Assembly (NCBI GenBank): GCA_036494545.1
Contig: DASXOB010000022.1
Location: 310,001-374,000 of the forward strand
DNA length: 64,000 bases
DNA from: JAICXG01 sp036494545
GTDB taxonomy: Bacteria; Verrucomicrobiota; Verrucomicrobiia; Chthoniobacterales; UBA10450
Reading direction: 5' to 3'
In this document: piece by piece, positions 46,060 through 55,100 of the stretch
Layout of the letters: each line of letters opens with the position of its first letter
How positions within the stretch are numbered: position 1 is the stretch's first letter
Program-made: the position numbers and the translations under genes
The notes under the pieces: generated by a model
What the model saw: the letters and a program-made list of their open reading frames with translations, nothing else
Databases searched by the model: none
Told to the model about the DNA's origin: nothing

Positions 46060-46551
46060 TCAGTTGGCCAACTCGTGCTCGAGCTGTCTAATCTGGTCGC
46101 GCAGGTTGGCGGCAGTCTCGTAATTTTCTTCCGCAACTGCCTTCTGCAGGTTGACGTTGAGGGCACGCATCTGATCGCTCAACTTCAATTGGCGTGCCGC
46201 GTGCTCGGGCAGTTTGCCCACGTGTTCAGTGCCCTTATGCATTGCTTTGAGGAGCGACTCAAGACCTTCCGCAAAGGTTTGATAACACGTGCTGCAACCA
46301 AGCCGTCCCGTTTTCTTGAAATCGGCCTGAGTGAATCCGCAAACCGGACACTTCTGATTCGGCGCTCCCTTTTCGATTTCCTCCGCCGCGCCGATGCCTA
46401 ACAATAAGTCGGCCAGCGCAAAGCCGGTCGGATCCTGCACGCCTTTTTCTTTCGAACAGGCGTCGCACAGATTCACCTTTTGCATTTTTCCCTCGAGAAT
46501 CTGGGTCAGAAAGACCGACGCATCATTACATTTACAAACGTCGCAGAGCAT
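46060..46551 (-). CDS. mcsA: McsA-like zinc-finger/UVR adaptor
   Basis: 163 residues. Several CxxC pairs (LCDVCKCND, LCDACSK, CPVCGFTQ, GCSTCYQ) that bind zinc, and a C-terminal UVR motif (KAVAEENYETAANLRDQIRQ). McsA activates McsB and tethers it to ClpC. First gene of mcsA-mcsB-clpC, with no ctsR regulator upstream. Stop to mcsB start is 2 bases. Confidence 0.9.
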   Translation of the reverse strand: MLCDVCKCNDASVFLTQILEGKMQKVNLCDACSKEKGVQDPTGFALADLLLGIGAAEEIEKGAPNQKCPVCGFTQADFKKTGRLGCSTCYQTFAEGLESLLKAMHKGTEHVGKLPEHAARQLKLSDQMRALNVNLQKAVAEENYETAANLRDQIRQLEHELAN

Positions 46552-46642
46552 TTCTGATCAATTAGACCACAAAAGGGCGAAAAGATTCAACTGCCACACC
46601 AGACGTTGATCGCGCAACAGTTTCTCTCAGATTCGCGCTCGA

Positions 46643-47584
46643 TCACTCCGAGAAAATCGGCGTGCCGCTTTCGCGCGTCAGCTCGCGGAAGCGTGCAATC
46701 GTCCGGTTCGTGATTGGTCCCGGTTTGCCGCTGCCGATGGTGCGGCCATCAACCTTGATCATTGGAACCACCTCCGCAGCTGTCCCGGTAAGGAATGCTT
46801 CATCGGCGATGTAAAGATCGTGGCGCGTCAGATCTGTCTCTCTGATTCTGATGTCCATTTCGTTTGCAACGTCGAAGACCACGGAACGCGTAATACCACG
46901 TAATGCGCCAGCGGTAATCGGCGGCGTCATGATGTGGCCGTGCTTGACGATAAAGACATTGTCCGCCGTGCACTCAGCGATGTTGCCCGCGTCATTCAAC
47001 ATAAGCGCTTCGTCGGCATTCGAAAGATTGGCTTCGATGCGCGCGAGCACATTGTTGAGATAATTGAGAGACTTGATCGCCGGGTTGAGGGTTGCTGGAC
47101 CCATTCGGCGCGTCGCAACAGTCACGACGGTCAAGCCGCGACGATAAACCTCCTCTGAATATAGGGCGATCGTCGACGCGATGATGATGATGCTCGGTTG
47201 CTTACATTGCACAGGGTTGAGCCCGAGATTGCCCACGCCTCGCGTAACGATCAGCCGCACGTAACCGTCACGCAGTTTGTTTTGCCGGATAGTCTCCAGG
47301 AGCGCTTCATCCATCGCTGCGCGCGAGATCGGAATCTCAAGACAAATGGAACGTGCCGACTCCCAGAGCCGATCCATGTGTTGCTCCATGCGAAAGACGC
47401 GACCGTTGTAAAAACGAATGCCTTCAAAAACGCCATCCCCGTAAAGAAGACCGTGATCGAAAACGGAAACCTTGGCGTCGGCTTCGTCGAAAAATTCCCC
47501 GTCGATGTAAATCTTGAGCGACCTCTTAACCGCAGTAGCGGGTTTCGGGGCAGCGGCGCCTTCTCGTGACGCGGGCTTCTCCAT
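46643..47584 (-). CDS. ilvE: Branched-chain-amino-acid aminotransferase (class IV PLP)
   Basis: 313 residues from ATG 47584, preceded by AGGAA at 9 bases; a longer start at 47617 is possible. Fold-type IV aminotransferase: SVFDHGLLYGDGVFEGIRFY, PAIKSLNYLNNVLARIEA (PLP-binding Lys), ALMLNDAGNIAECTADNVF and TPPITAGALRGITR. Final transamination to Val/Leu/Ile. D-amino-acid aminotransferases share these motifs, but the overall pattern favours IlvE. Confidence 0.88.
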   Translation of the reverse strand: MEKPASREGAAAPKPATAVKRSLKIYIDGEFFDEADAKVSVFDHGLLYGDGVFEGIRFYNGRVFRMEQHMDRLWESARSICLEIPISRAAMDEALLETIRQNKLRDGYVRLIVTRGVGNLGLNPVQCKQPSIIIIASTIALYSEEVYRRGLTVVTVATRRMGPATLNPAIKSLNYLNNVLARIEANLSNADEALMLNDAGNIAECTADNVFIVKHGHIMTPPITAGALRGITRSVVFDVANEMDIRIRETDLTRHDLYIADEAFLTGTAAEVVPMIKVDGRTIGSGKPGPITNRTIARFRELTRESGTPIFSE

Positions 47585-47696
47585 TAGAGCAGTTCCTGGC
47601 GTGTCGTTGGTAAGCATGAAAAAACTTGCGGCGTTTCCGGCCCAATTCAAGAACAGAAACCATGCCGCGGACGCGCGTGTCCAAAAAGCCGCCTCG

Positions 47697-48362
47697 TTAG
47701 GCCAAAATTCCATCGGCGATGTGCAGGGTGCGATCGCCGCGATCGGCGAGGTAAGTATCGTGGGTCACAACAACAAGAGTCTTGGCGCGTTCCCGCGCAA
47801 GGCCGAGAAGCAGATCGATAATCGTTTCGCCCGTCTTGGAATCGAGATTTCCGGTCGGCTCGTCAGCAAAAAGAATTTTTGGATCATTGGTGAGGGCTCG
47901 CGCAATCGCAACCCGCTGTTGTTCGCCGCCAGAGAGCTCCGCGGGAAGATGATGAACCCGGTCGCTTAAACCAACGGTCGCCAGAGTTTTCACACACTCT
48001 TCTTTCGCGGCCCGTCCGCCAATCATCCCCGGCAACATGACGTTTTCGAGGGCGGTCAGCTCCGGGAGCAGAAAATAGCCTTGGAAAACGAATCCCATCT
48101 CCCGGTTTCGCAGCCGGGAAAGGGTAGATTCGCCCACGTGATAGAGCATTCGCCGTTCAAACTCGACCTCCCCGGATTCCGGTCGTTCCAGCCCGGCAAG
48201 GGTATAGAGCAAGGTCGTCTTGCCAGCGCCCGATGCACCACAAAGGAAAACGCATTCCCCACGCTCGATAGCGAGCGAAACACCGCGCAGCACTTCAATG
48301 CGTCGCGGCCCAATTTGGAAGGAACGCCGCAGATCGCGCGCGACAAGCTGTGGCTCGGGCAT
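47697..48362 (-). CDS. LolD/MacB-type ABC ATPase
   Basis: About 221 residues from ATG 48362; Mets at 48374 and 48398 are alternatives. Walker A CGASGAGKTTLLYTLAG, signature AELSGGEQQRVAIARAL, Walker B ILFADEPTGNLDS and switch VVVTHDTYLADRGDR. This subfamily drives lipoprotein release (LolCDE) or MacB-type export. No LolC/E permease lies in the window, so the partner is unknown. The stop TAA lies in a GCCTAACGA copy (47694-47701). Confidence 0.85.
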   Translation of the reverse strand: MPEPQLVARDLRRSFQIGPRRIEVLRGVSLAIERGECVFLCGASGAGKTTLLYTLAGLERPESGEVEFERRMLYHVGESTLSRLRNREMGFVFQGYFLLPELTALENVMLPGMIGGRAAKEECVKTLATVGLSDRVHHLPAELSGGEQQRVAIARALTNDPKILFADEPTGNLDSKTGETIIDLLLGLARERAKTLVVVTHDTYLADRGDRTLHIADGILA

Positions 48363-48563
48363 GGAGCGGAGCATTCGCCAAATCGAGCGAGCCTGCAAGA
48401 TAAGGCCGCGATCGGAGACCGAGAAATCGGGTCAACGTCCTTGATCGCGTCAATTCGTTAGGAAAGTAAGATCGAACTGGGATCCAGCTTGGCTGACGTA
48501 ACTCGCAAAAGGCATTGGACTGGCGGCCTCGAGCGTCTTAAAGGTTGTCTCTTTTGCCCGCCA

Positions 48564-49220
48564 ATGCCGCGCCGACCAAAAATTTCTCTGGAAAAGGATC
48601 ATGACGAAACCGGCCCTCGTTTGCCGGCTGTCAGCCCACAGCTCGAGCCCGGTGAGCCGACCGATCTTGAGCTAATGCACGGTATTCAGGCGGAGGATCC
48701 GGAGGCGCTTTCCAAACTTTACGATCGCTATAACGGCATCATCAAGGCCCTCATTTTACGAGTTGTGCATAACGAGTCCGAGGCCGAAGACCTTTTGCAA
48801 GAGATTTTCATGGAGATCTGGAATCAGGCCAAGAATTTCTCCGCACAAAAGGGAAAACCGCTCGGCTGGATGGTGACGCTGGCACGGCGCCGTGCCATCG
48901 ATGGTCTGCGCAAAAAGCAGGCGTACGCCCGCGCCAGCGAACGGCTTCAGCAGGAAACGGAACAACAGCCGGAGGCCTGGGTTCACAACCTCACTGAGGA
49001 AGAAATCGACTTTACTGACACACGCGCGCTCATCCGTAAAGTGATCAGGAGCTTGCCCCCGCCGCAGCAGCAGGCGATCGATCTCGCATTTTTTCGGGGT
49101 ATGAGTCAGCGCGAAATCGCCGCTCATACGAATACACCACTGGGAACCGTCAAGACGCGCCTCGAACTCGGGCTGAAAAAGATCTACGATGGCCTCAAGG
49201 AACTGAAAGATGAGCTTTGA
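48564..49220 (+). CDS. ECF-type RNA polymerase sigma factor
   Basis: About 218 residues from ATG 48564 (TTG 48489 is also in frame). Region 2: DPEALSKLYDRYNGIIKALI and ESEAEDLLQEIFMEIWNQAK; region 4: LPPPQQQAIDLAFFRGMSQR with REIAAHTNTPLGTVKTRLEL. It resembles the SigK/ECF19-like group. An N-terminal tail of about 35 residues is poorly conserved. It overlaps by 11 bases the small downstream gene, probably its regulator. Confidence 0.88.
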   Translation: MPRRPKISLEKDHDETGPRLPAVSPQLEPGEPTDLELMHGIQAEDPEALSKLYDRYNGIIKALILRVVHNESEAEDLLQEIFMEIWNQAKNFSAQKGKPLGWMVTLARRRAIDGLRKKQAYARASERLQQETEQQPEAWVHNLTEEEIDFTDTRALIRKVIRSLPPPQQQAIDLAFFRGMSQREIAAHTNTPLGTVKTRLELGLKKIYDGLKELKDEL

Positions 49221-49452
49221 AGAATTTCAGGACCGCGCGCGACTCTACGTCATCGGCGCGTTGGAAGATGGCGAGAGTCGCGAGTTCGAACAGGCGCGCC
49301 GCCACTTTGGGCAAAAGGCGGAGGACTTCATCACGGAGTGCTATCGCCTGCACGAGGCATTTGCGCTCAGCTTGCGGCCGGCCAAATCATCCGAAGCGCT
49401 CAAAGAACGGCTGATGAAAATGGTGAGGCAACGCAAGGAACAAAAGGACTGA
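49210..49452 (+). CDS. Small soluble partner of the ECF sigma factor (anti-sigma-like)
   Basis: 80 residues, overlapping the sigma gene by 11 bases, so co-translated. The helical sequence FEEFQDRARLYVIGALEDGE resembles the first helices of RskA-type anti-sigma domains (conserved 'YalGaL...E...fE'). It has no transmembrane helix and no His-Cys-Cys zinc motif, so it would act as a soluble inhibitor or be a truncated remnant of a membrane anti-sigma. Function is inferred from position. Confidence 0.6.
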   Translation: MSFEEFQDRARLYVIGALEDGESREFEQARRHFGQKAEDFITECYRLHEAFALSLRPAKSSEALKERLMKMVRQRKEQKD

Positions 49453-49518
49453 AACGAGAATATCGCGCGTTTTTGCCAGGATTCCGCCTAACGAGCCGAA
49501 ATTTCTAATCCAAGTCCG

Positions 49519-50010
49519 TTAGCATTCCATTTCGCGCAGGATGAACTCCTGCAAAAACCCGTAGAAATTCACCTGGAACAAACTCAAATCGCGCCGCGAA
49601 CCAATCGGCGAACGGTAGTGGTCGCAAAGTTCCGCTTCGCTGAAGTCAAATTTCGCTGCGATCGCCAGGCGCGCCTGATTCAGCGTATTGAGCCAGGCTT
49701 CGGAATGGTCGCGGGGAATGCGCAACGACATGTTGGCAAACGGTTTCTCCTTTTCCCCAAGCTGCCTTAGATCGCCTGCCACCACTTCACGCGCGCTCTG
49801 AAAGTGGCGCCGCAATTCCGGCTCTACGTAAATCTTCCACTCCGCACACAGCTCCTTTTCGTTAGGCGTCGCTGGTGGGCTAAAAATTCGTCGCTGGGCA
49901 GTGGGAGCCGATTCGGTGCTCGTACTCTCCGGAATTTGTCGCAACAATTCCGCCAGGAAAGGATCGATCTCGCTGATCTCTAAAGCGCCGTTGTTGCGAA
50001 AGACCTCCAT
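49519..50010 (-). CDS. DUF2017-like protein next to clpS
   Basis: 163 residues, no signal or TM. LEISEIDPFLAELLRQIP at the start and DFSEAELCDHYRSPIGSRRD near the end fit DUF2017, known mainly from Actinobacteria, where the gene also follows clpS. Starts 1 base after clpS ends, so co-transcribed. Function is unknown; context suggests a role with the Clp adaptor. Confidence 0.6.
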   Translation of the reverse strand: MEVFRNNGALEISEIDPFLAELLRQIPESTSTESAPTAQRRIFSPPATPNEKELCAEWKIYVEPELRRHFQSAREVVAGDLRQLGEKEKPFANMSLRIPRDHSEAWLNTLNQARLAIAAKFDFSEAELCDHYRSPIGSRRDLSLFQVNFYGFLQEFILREMEC

Positions 50011-50011
50011 C

Positions 50012-50293
50012 TCAGTTGGTCCGCTCGATCGTCGCGAGCAATAAATACCCGTGCAGTTGCTGCACGAACAGTTCGGCGCGTTCCCGCACGCCGCTCCATA
50101 AAATCGAACGTCCCTTGCGATGCACCTCGAGCATGTGCATCTCAGCTTTCTCTTTTGGATAACCGAAAACCTTTTGAAAGACCATGGTTACGTAACTCAT
50201 CAAATTCACCGGGTCGTTATGGACCACCACATTCCAGGGAAGATCGAGTGCCGCCTTCGATTTTGCTTCTTCGGTGATCGCCGGACTTTCCAT
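50012..50293 (-). CDS. clpS: ClpS N-degron adaptor
   Basis: 93 residues from ATG 50293, with AGGA 5-6 bases upstream; longer in-frame starts lack this. Core LPWNVVVHNDPVNLMSYVTM, FGYPKEKAEMHMLEVHRKG and SGVRERAELFVQQLHGYLL are the ClpS fold, including the Asn-Asp N-degron pocket residues. It delivers N-degron substrates to a Clp ATPase, here possibly ClpC. Followed by the DUF2017 gene. Confidence 0.88.
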   Translation of the reverse strand: MESPAITEEAKSKAALDLPWNVVVHNDPVNLMSYVTMVFQKVFGYPKEKAEMHMLEVHRKGRSILWSGVRERAELFVQQLHGYLLLATIERTN

Positions 50294-50634
50294 CGCATTC
50301 CTGATCTCCGGAAAAGCTTGCATGGCAACGAAAAGCCCGATCTCAGCTATCGATTGGCAACCGCAGCACAGAGGCAAACCGAACAAGCCAAGGCATAACG
50401 AAAAGAATAACACGCGAACCGCGTGAAGCAAAGGCTCGCGAAGGGGTGAGACGATTCCAAACCCAAATCGTTTCAGCAGGTGCGCTGAAAGAAGCCGGAC
50501 GGTGCGCATTGTCCACATGCCGGAGCGGGAGAGGAAATTTGCCTAACAATGAACAAGTGCACGTAGCCGGATGTCTTTGCTCCGGTGAATTTGCATCGAC
50601 CAGCGCGAAGCCTATGCTAACGCCCAAATTGAGC

Positions 50635-51411
50635 ATGAAGCGCTTTCTTTCACTGCTCGTTGTCTTTGTGCCGACTGTCGCTGCGTTCGCGCAGACATCG
50701 CCGGCGCCAGGCCAGGAGCCAGTCCTACCGCGCACCACCAATCTTCTTCAAGCAATGATCGCCGCCGGTCCGGTGATGCTTCTGCTATTTCTTCTCTCGA
50801 TCTTCTCAGTCATGCTAATAGTCGTTTTTTTCTTCACCATTCGCCGGGGCGCGATCGTGAGTAGCGGTTACATGGCAACGGCTGATGCTTTACTGCGCAA
50901 ACGCGATTATCTCGGGCTTCTCGCCGTTTCGAATCGTCACGGTGAAGCCATCGCGCGCGTCGTCCAGAAAATGCTCGATTTCATGACGAAGAATCCGAGC
51001 GCCGATTTTGCCCAGGCGCGCGAAATCGCCGAGACTGAAGGTACGCGGGTCGCGACCAACTTGCACAACCGCGTCACCTACCTCGCCGATATCGCTACCA
51101 TCGGCCCGCTTGTTGGATTGTTTGGCACGGTCATTGGAATCATTCGCTCTTTCGGTGCGCTCGGATCGGAGTTGGGCCCTTCGCGCTACATTTTGCTTTC
51201 AAAAGGAATCAGCGAAGCGCTCATTAACACTTGCGGCGGACTTGGCATCGGCATCACCGCCATGATTTTCTACGCTGTTTTCCGCGGCCGCGCGCAACGC
51301 CTCGTTTCCGACTTGGAAGCCGCGAGCAGTCACATTATTGCGCTTCTTTCCCTGCAATATGGCAGCCGCCGCCGGGAGCACGTTCCAGCCCTGCTGGAAG
51401 ATGAATTTTGA
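50635..51411 (+). CDS. exbB: ExbB/TolQ/MotA-family proton channel
   Basis: 258 residues from ATG 50635, which begins a signal-like segment (MKRFLSLLVVFVPTVAAFAQ); ATG 50614 is possible. Three later TM helices and the family core TIGPLVGLFGTVIGIIRSF with CGGLGIGITAMIFYAVFRG. With ExbD it harvests the proton gradient to energise outer-membrane events. Followed by exbD and a large TPR protein. Confidence 0.88.
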   Translation: MKRFLSLLVVFVPTVAAFAQTSPAPGQEPVLPRTTNLLQAMIAAGPVMLLLFLLSIFSVMLIVVFFFTIRRGAIVSSGYMATADALLRKRDYLGLLAVSNRHGEAIARVVQKMLDFMTKNPSADFAQAREIAETEGTRVATNLHNRVTYLADIATIGPLVGLFGTVIGIIRSFGALGSELGPSRYILLSKGISEALINTCGGLGIGITAMIFYAVFRGRAQRLVSDLEAASSHIIALLSLQYGSRRREHVPALLEDEF

Positions 51412-51457
51412 GCGAGGCTAGGCGTCGAAACTCGGGTGTTTTCCCAGGAACCTAACG

Positions 51458-51865
51458 ATGAATTTCCGCAGCCGCACCGCTTCGCAACATCCCGGTATCC
51501 AGCTTGCACCGCTGGTCGATGTTCTGCTTTTGCTGCTCATCTTTTTCCTCCTTACCTGGAATGCTGCGCGCAACGAAAACGAGCTCGATGTCAAGATTCC
51601 GAAGGCTAAGGCCGCGACAGAAAAATCAGCGCCAATCGGCGATGTGATCGTAAACGTGAAAGCAGACGGCGGCGTGGTGGTAAATCGCCGCACGCTGACC
51701 GCCGTCGACCTAACGACGATGTTGCAGGGCTTGGTGAAATTGAACCCGGACCAGGCGGTGGTAATCCGTGGAGACGAGGCCGGTGAATACAAAAACATCG
51801 TCAACGTGCTTGACCTTTGCAGTCAGGCCGGGATTACAAACGTCGCCTTCGCGACCGCGAAATGA
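51458..51865 (+). CDS. exbD: ExbD/TolR-family protein
   Basis: 135 residues. One TM near the N-terminus with the key Asp: QLAPLVDVLLLLLIFFLLTW, then a periplasmic domain (VNVKADGGVVVNRRTLTAVD, VVIRGDEAGEYKNIVNVLD). Proton-channel partner of ExbB. The preceding CCTAACGA copy (51451-51458) ends on the A of this gene's ATG. Its stop overlaps the next start as ATGA. Confidence 0.9.
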   Translation: MNFRSRTASQHPGIQLAPLVDVLLLLLIFFLLTWNAARNENELDVKIPKAKAATEKSAPIGDVIVNVKADGGVVVNRRTLTAVDLTTMLQGLVKLNPDQAVVIRGDEAGEYKNIVNVLDLCSQAGITNVAFATAK

Positions 51866-54375
51866 GTCTGCGCCCGACCAGCGCCGCAATCGGCGTCGTG
51901 GCAGCCGCAGCCATTTTTCAGCTGGCTGGCTTTGGGCAAGACCAGCTTCCCGTTCGTCGGGCAGTGCCCGTGCAGGAACCGCCCGTCGCGCGCGCCATTC
52001 CGGTCGAGCCAGGTGAGGCGACCGAGGAGCCAACTGTCCGTCGTGCACTGGCCGTGCCGGCGGAGCCCGACGCCATTCCTGCGCCGACAGTCGTTCCCTC
52101 AATCAGTCGCCAGCCTAGCGAACCGGAGGAAGCGCCCGACGAAAAACAATTGGATTACGCGAATGGCCTTTTTGCGCGCAAGATCTACGACCTCGCCATT
52201 CCGGAGTACGAAAAATTTTTGGGTCTCTACCCTGAGTCCCCCGATCGACCCACTGCTCTTTTTTATCTCGCTCAAGCGTATCGTGCATTGAATCGCATCG
52301 TCCCCGCCCGCACCAGTTTCCAAAATCTCGTCACCAATTTCCCCGATCACGAGCTGGCGGGACCGGCGTCGTATGGTCTCGGCGAGACATACTTCAATGA
52401 CAAGGACTATGCGTCGGCACTGCCGGCTTTCCATCATGCGGCAGCGAAAGTGAAATCTTCGGCACTTGCACTCTCCGCGCGCTATTTCGAAGCACGTTGT
52501 TTGGAGAATCTCGATCGCAAGGATGAAGCTCGTGACGTCTACCTCCAAGTGATTGACGCTCCAAATCCAAATCCATATCGGGAAGATTCGCGTCTCGCGG
52601 CCGGAGGGATTTTTCTCGCTGCGGGACGCAAGAACGATGCGCTGAAGCAATTCGATGCGCTGGCCGGGGAAACAAAAAAGCCTTCGCTTAAAGCCGAAGC
52701 CACTGTGCGGGCGGGTCTGGTTGCTCTCGATCTCGCGCAAGGTGCAAACGCTGACACGGCAATGACAGCAAAGGCGACAGCCCTTTTGCAAAGAGGTCGC
52801 AACTTGCCCGAGGCAGGGCGTTGGAGCGGAATTGCTGCGGTGGGTTTACTTCGCCTCGAATATCAAAAAGGCCAGTACGCGCAGGCGGTGACCGATTATC
52901 AAAGGAGTAAAGGCCAGGTCCCGGAAGAAGTGCGCCCGGAAATGATGTTGCTCGCCGCAAACAGCCAGCGACAGCTTGGCCACTACAAAGAGGCGCAGGA
53001 AATCTATCGGCAGATCGAGACACGCTATCCTGGTCGTGACGAAGCGAAGGACGCGCAATACCAACAACTCATCGCACTCTACAACGCCAACGACCCAAAG
53101 CTACGCGACGAGATCGACCAATTCATCAAGGACAACTCCGACAGCGAGCACAGCGATCAGGCGAAACTGCTCAAAGCCGAGACCCTCTATAAGGAGAAAG
53201 ACTTTGCCGGCGCGGCCACGGTCTATGAAGACCTTCGCGACTCGAAACTTTCAGCCAAACTCCACGCCGAGGCCGCCTTCAAACTCGGCTGGTGTTACGT
53301 GCAAACAAAAGAGCCTGATAAAGCGATCGATGCTTTTAGCTATTTCCTGCAAGCCTTCCCCGACAATCCGCAGGTGCCGTCTGCTTTGGCACAACGCGCC
53401 CTTGCTTATCAGGAAGCCAGGCAGTACCAACGCGCGCGAGGCGATCTCGATCATCTCCTCGACAGTTATCCAAAAGCGCCTGAACGCGAAGCCGCCCTTC
53501 AGCAAAAAGCACTCATTCTTGGTCAGCTCGATGACCCCAAAGGCATGGCCGCTACTTTTCAACAATTGCTGAAGGAATACCCAAAAACTGCGGTCACGGC
53601 TCAGGCGCATTACTACATCGGCAAAGCTGCCTTCGAAACGAAGGACTATGAAAAGGCAATTCCGGAACTAAAGAAGGCGCGGCAACTCAATAGCGAGCAG
53701 TACGGCACCCCGGCGTCCCTGCGCATCATGTCGTCCTACTTCTATCTCAAGCAGCGGGACGCACTCGCCGAAGCAGTAGACGATTTTTATAAAACTGCGC
53801 CTAAAGGTCAGGTTCCGGCAGAAATCCTCGAATGGCTCGGGTTGGAATTTTACAACGCAAAGAACTACGTGAGCGCGAGCAAGTATCTTACTGCCCTGAG
53901 TAAGACCGCGAACGTCAGTGCGGTGAAACCGGATTTCTGGTTTTACCTCGGCGATGCGCAAATGAAGCAGGGTTTGCCTAGCGACGCCGAGATTTCGTTG
54001 CAGAGATTTCTCGAGACAACGAGCGATCCGGCCGCAAAGGCGAAAGCGCTGCTGGCCTTGGGCGAAGCCAAGATCGCCGCGCACAAGCCGGACGACGCGC
54101 AGAAAATCGCGGAGGAGATTATGACTTTACAGCCGGAGGGACGCGTCAATGCGCAGGCACGCTTGCTCTCGGGCGATGTTGAAATGGAGCGCGAACAATT
54201 TGAAGAGGCGGGCAAAGCCTTCATGAGCGTCGCCCTACTTTACGACGATCCGGAGATTACTCCGCAAGCTCTTATGAAAGCCTCCAAGGCCTACGACAAA
54301 GCAGGCAAGCCTAACGAAGCCGAGCGCGCCAGATCCGAGCTGCGGCAGAAGTATCCCGATTACGCGGGAAGCTGA
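51862..54375 (+). CDS. Large periplasmic TPR-repeat protein
   Basis: 837 residues from ATG 51862 (ATGA overlap with exbD). A signal-like hydrophobic start (AAIGVVAAAAIFQLAGFG), a Pro/Val/Ala-rich linker to about residue 85, then many tetratricopeptide repeats to the end, e.g. LFARKIYDLAIPEYEKFLGL, FYLAQAYRALNRIVPA, EYPKTAVTAQAHYYIGKAAF. It resembles YbgF/BamD-type outer-membrane scaffolds but is far larger. Its coupling to exbBD suggests it is the periplasmic partner of that energy transducer. Confidence 0.82.
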   Translation: MSLRPTSAAIGVVAAAAIFQLAGFGQDQLPVRRAVPVQEPPVARAIPVEPGEATEEPTVRRALAVPAEPDAIPAPTVVPSISRQPSEPEEAPDEKQLDYANGLFARKIYDLAIPEYEKFLGLYPESPDRPTALFYLAQAYRALNRIVPARTSFQNLVTNFPDHELAGPASYGLGETYFNDKDYASALPAFHHAAAKVKSSALALSARYFEARCLENLDRKDEARDVYLQVIDAPNPNPYREDSRLAAGGIFLAAGRKNDALKQFDALAGETKKPSLKAEATVRAGLVALDLAQGANADTAMTAKATALLQRGRNLPEAGRWSGIAAVGLLRLEYQKGQYAQAVTDYQRSKGQVPEEVRPEMMLLAANSQRQLGHYKEAQEIYRQIETRYPGRDEAKDAQYQQLIALYNANDPKLRDEIDQFIKDNSDSEHSDQAKLLKAETLYKEKDFAGAATVYEDLRDSKLSAKLHAEAAFKLGWCYVQTKEPDKAIDAFSYFLQAFPDNPQVPSALAQRALAYQEARQYQRARGDLDHLLDSYPKAPEREAALQQKALILGQLDDPKGMAATFQQLLKEYPKTAVTAQAHYYIGKAAFETKDYEKAIPELKKARQLNSEQYGTPASLRIMSSYFYLKQRDALAEAVDDFYKTAPKGQVPAEILEWLGLEFYNAKNYVSASKYLTALSKTANVSAVKPDFWFYLGDAQMKQGLPSDAEISLQRFLETTSDPAAKAKALLALGEAKIAAHKPDDAQKIAEEIMTLQPEGRVNAQARLLSGDVEMEREQFEEAGKAFMSVALLYDDPEITPQALMKASKAYDKAGKPNEAERARSELRQKYPDYAGS

Positions 54376-54429
54376 AGTCTCCTGAAAACAGAAGTAACAG
54401 GGACTTAGGGATTAGAAGAATACCGGGGC

Positions 54430-54984
54430 CTAAGTTTTGATCCCTGAACACCTGTTAATTCTGTGCAGCCTTTCCAGCGTTTCAATCGGTAAAGGGGCGA
54501 GAAATTCCTGCGCGCTCGTTACTTCCAAAATCGGCTCGGCCAGGCAGGCAGCAAGAAAACTCAGATCAGGCGTGAGGGCGATGCCGGCCTGTGCGCTGAG
54601 TTGTAGCTCCGCCAATTGCCTGATAACCCGCTCGACATTCTTCCGACAATCTTTGCGGGAGGTAAAATGGATCGTACAAACGCCTGGCGCGGTCGCTTCG
54701 ATCTCGGGCGCGAGGGTGAGAGCGTGGTGCAGTAAGATGTCCTCCACGATTTTTTCCTGCGAAAAAGCACGCAGCTTGATAATCAAATTTGGACATCGCG
54801 CCGCACCCTGACTCGCAGTCATTCCCACACTTACACCAGCTTCCGCCGCGCATGGAGTGAGCTGAAGAATGGTCGCTTTTGCTTCCGCATTATTGAGGAG
54901 CGCGACCGGTATTTGCCAAAGCGCCGGCTCATGTCGCAACGCAGACTGCAACTCAAAGTCAGGCAGGTAAAGAGCGGTAAACAT
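54430..54984 (-). pseudogene. imuB: Truncated ImuB-like DNA polymerase Y-family protein
   Basis: 184 residues. It matches the N-terminal third of ImuB (Y-family-related SOS mutagenesis factor): ALYLPDFELQSALRHEPALW, CAAEAGVSVGMTASQGAARC and SFLAACLAEPILEVTSAQEF. ImuB proteins are normally about 450-500 residues and continue with thumb and little-finger domains; here translation stops at once after the palm-like region, and the TPR gene ends 55 bases away. Either a truncated remnant or an unusually short form. Lies 116 bases downstream of imuA. Confidence 0.65.
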
Positions 54985-55100
54985 TTTGGAATTTGAAAAT
55001 CAAAACCAGCCTAACGAGTCAAAGACCTTTGTCCTTCCAACTGCTCGTTTTCCACGATTCGGATCTCAGCCTTCGTCATTTTTCCTTTCATCATTTTTTG

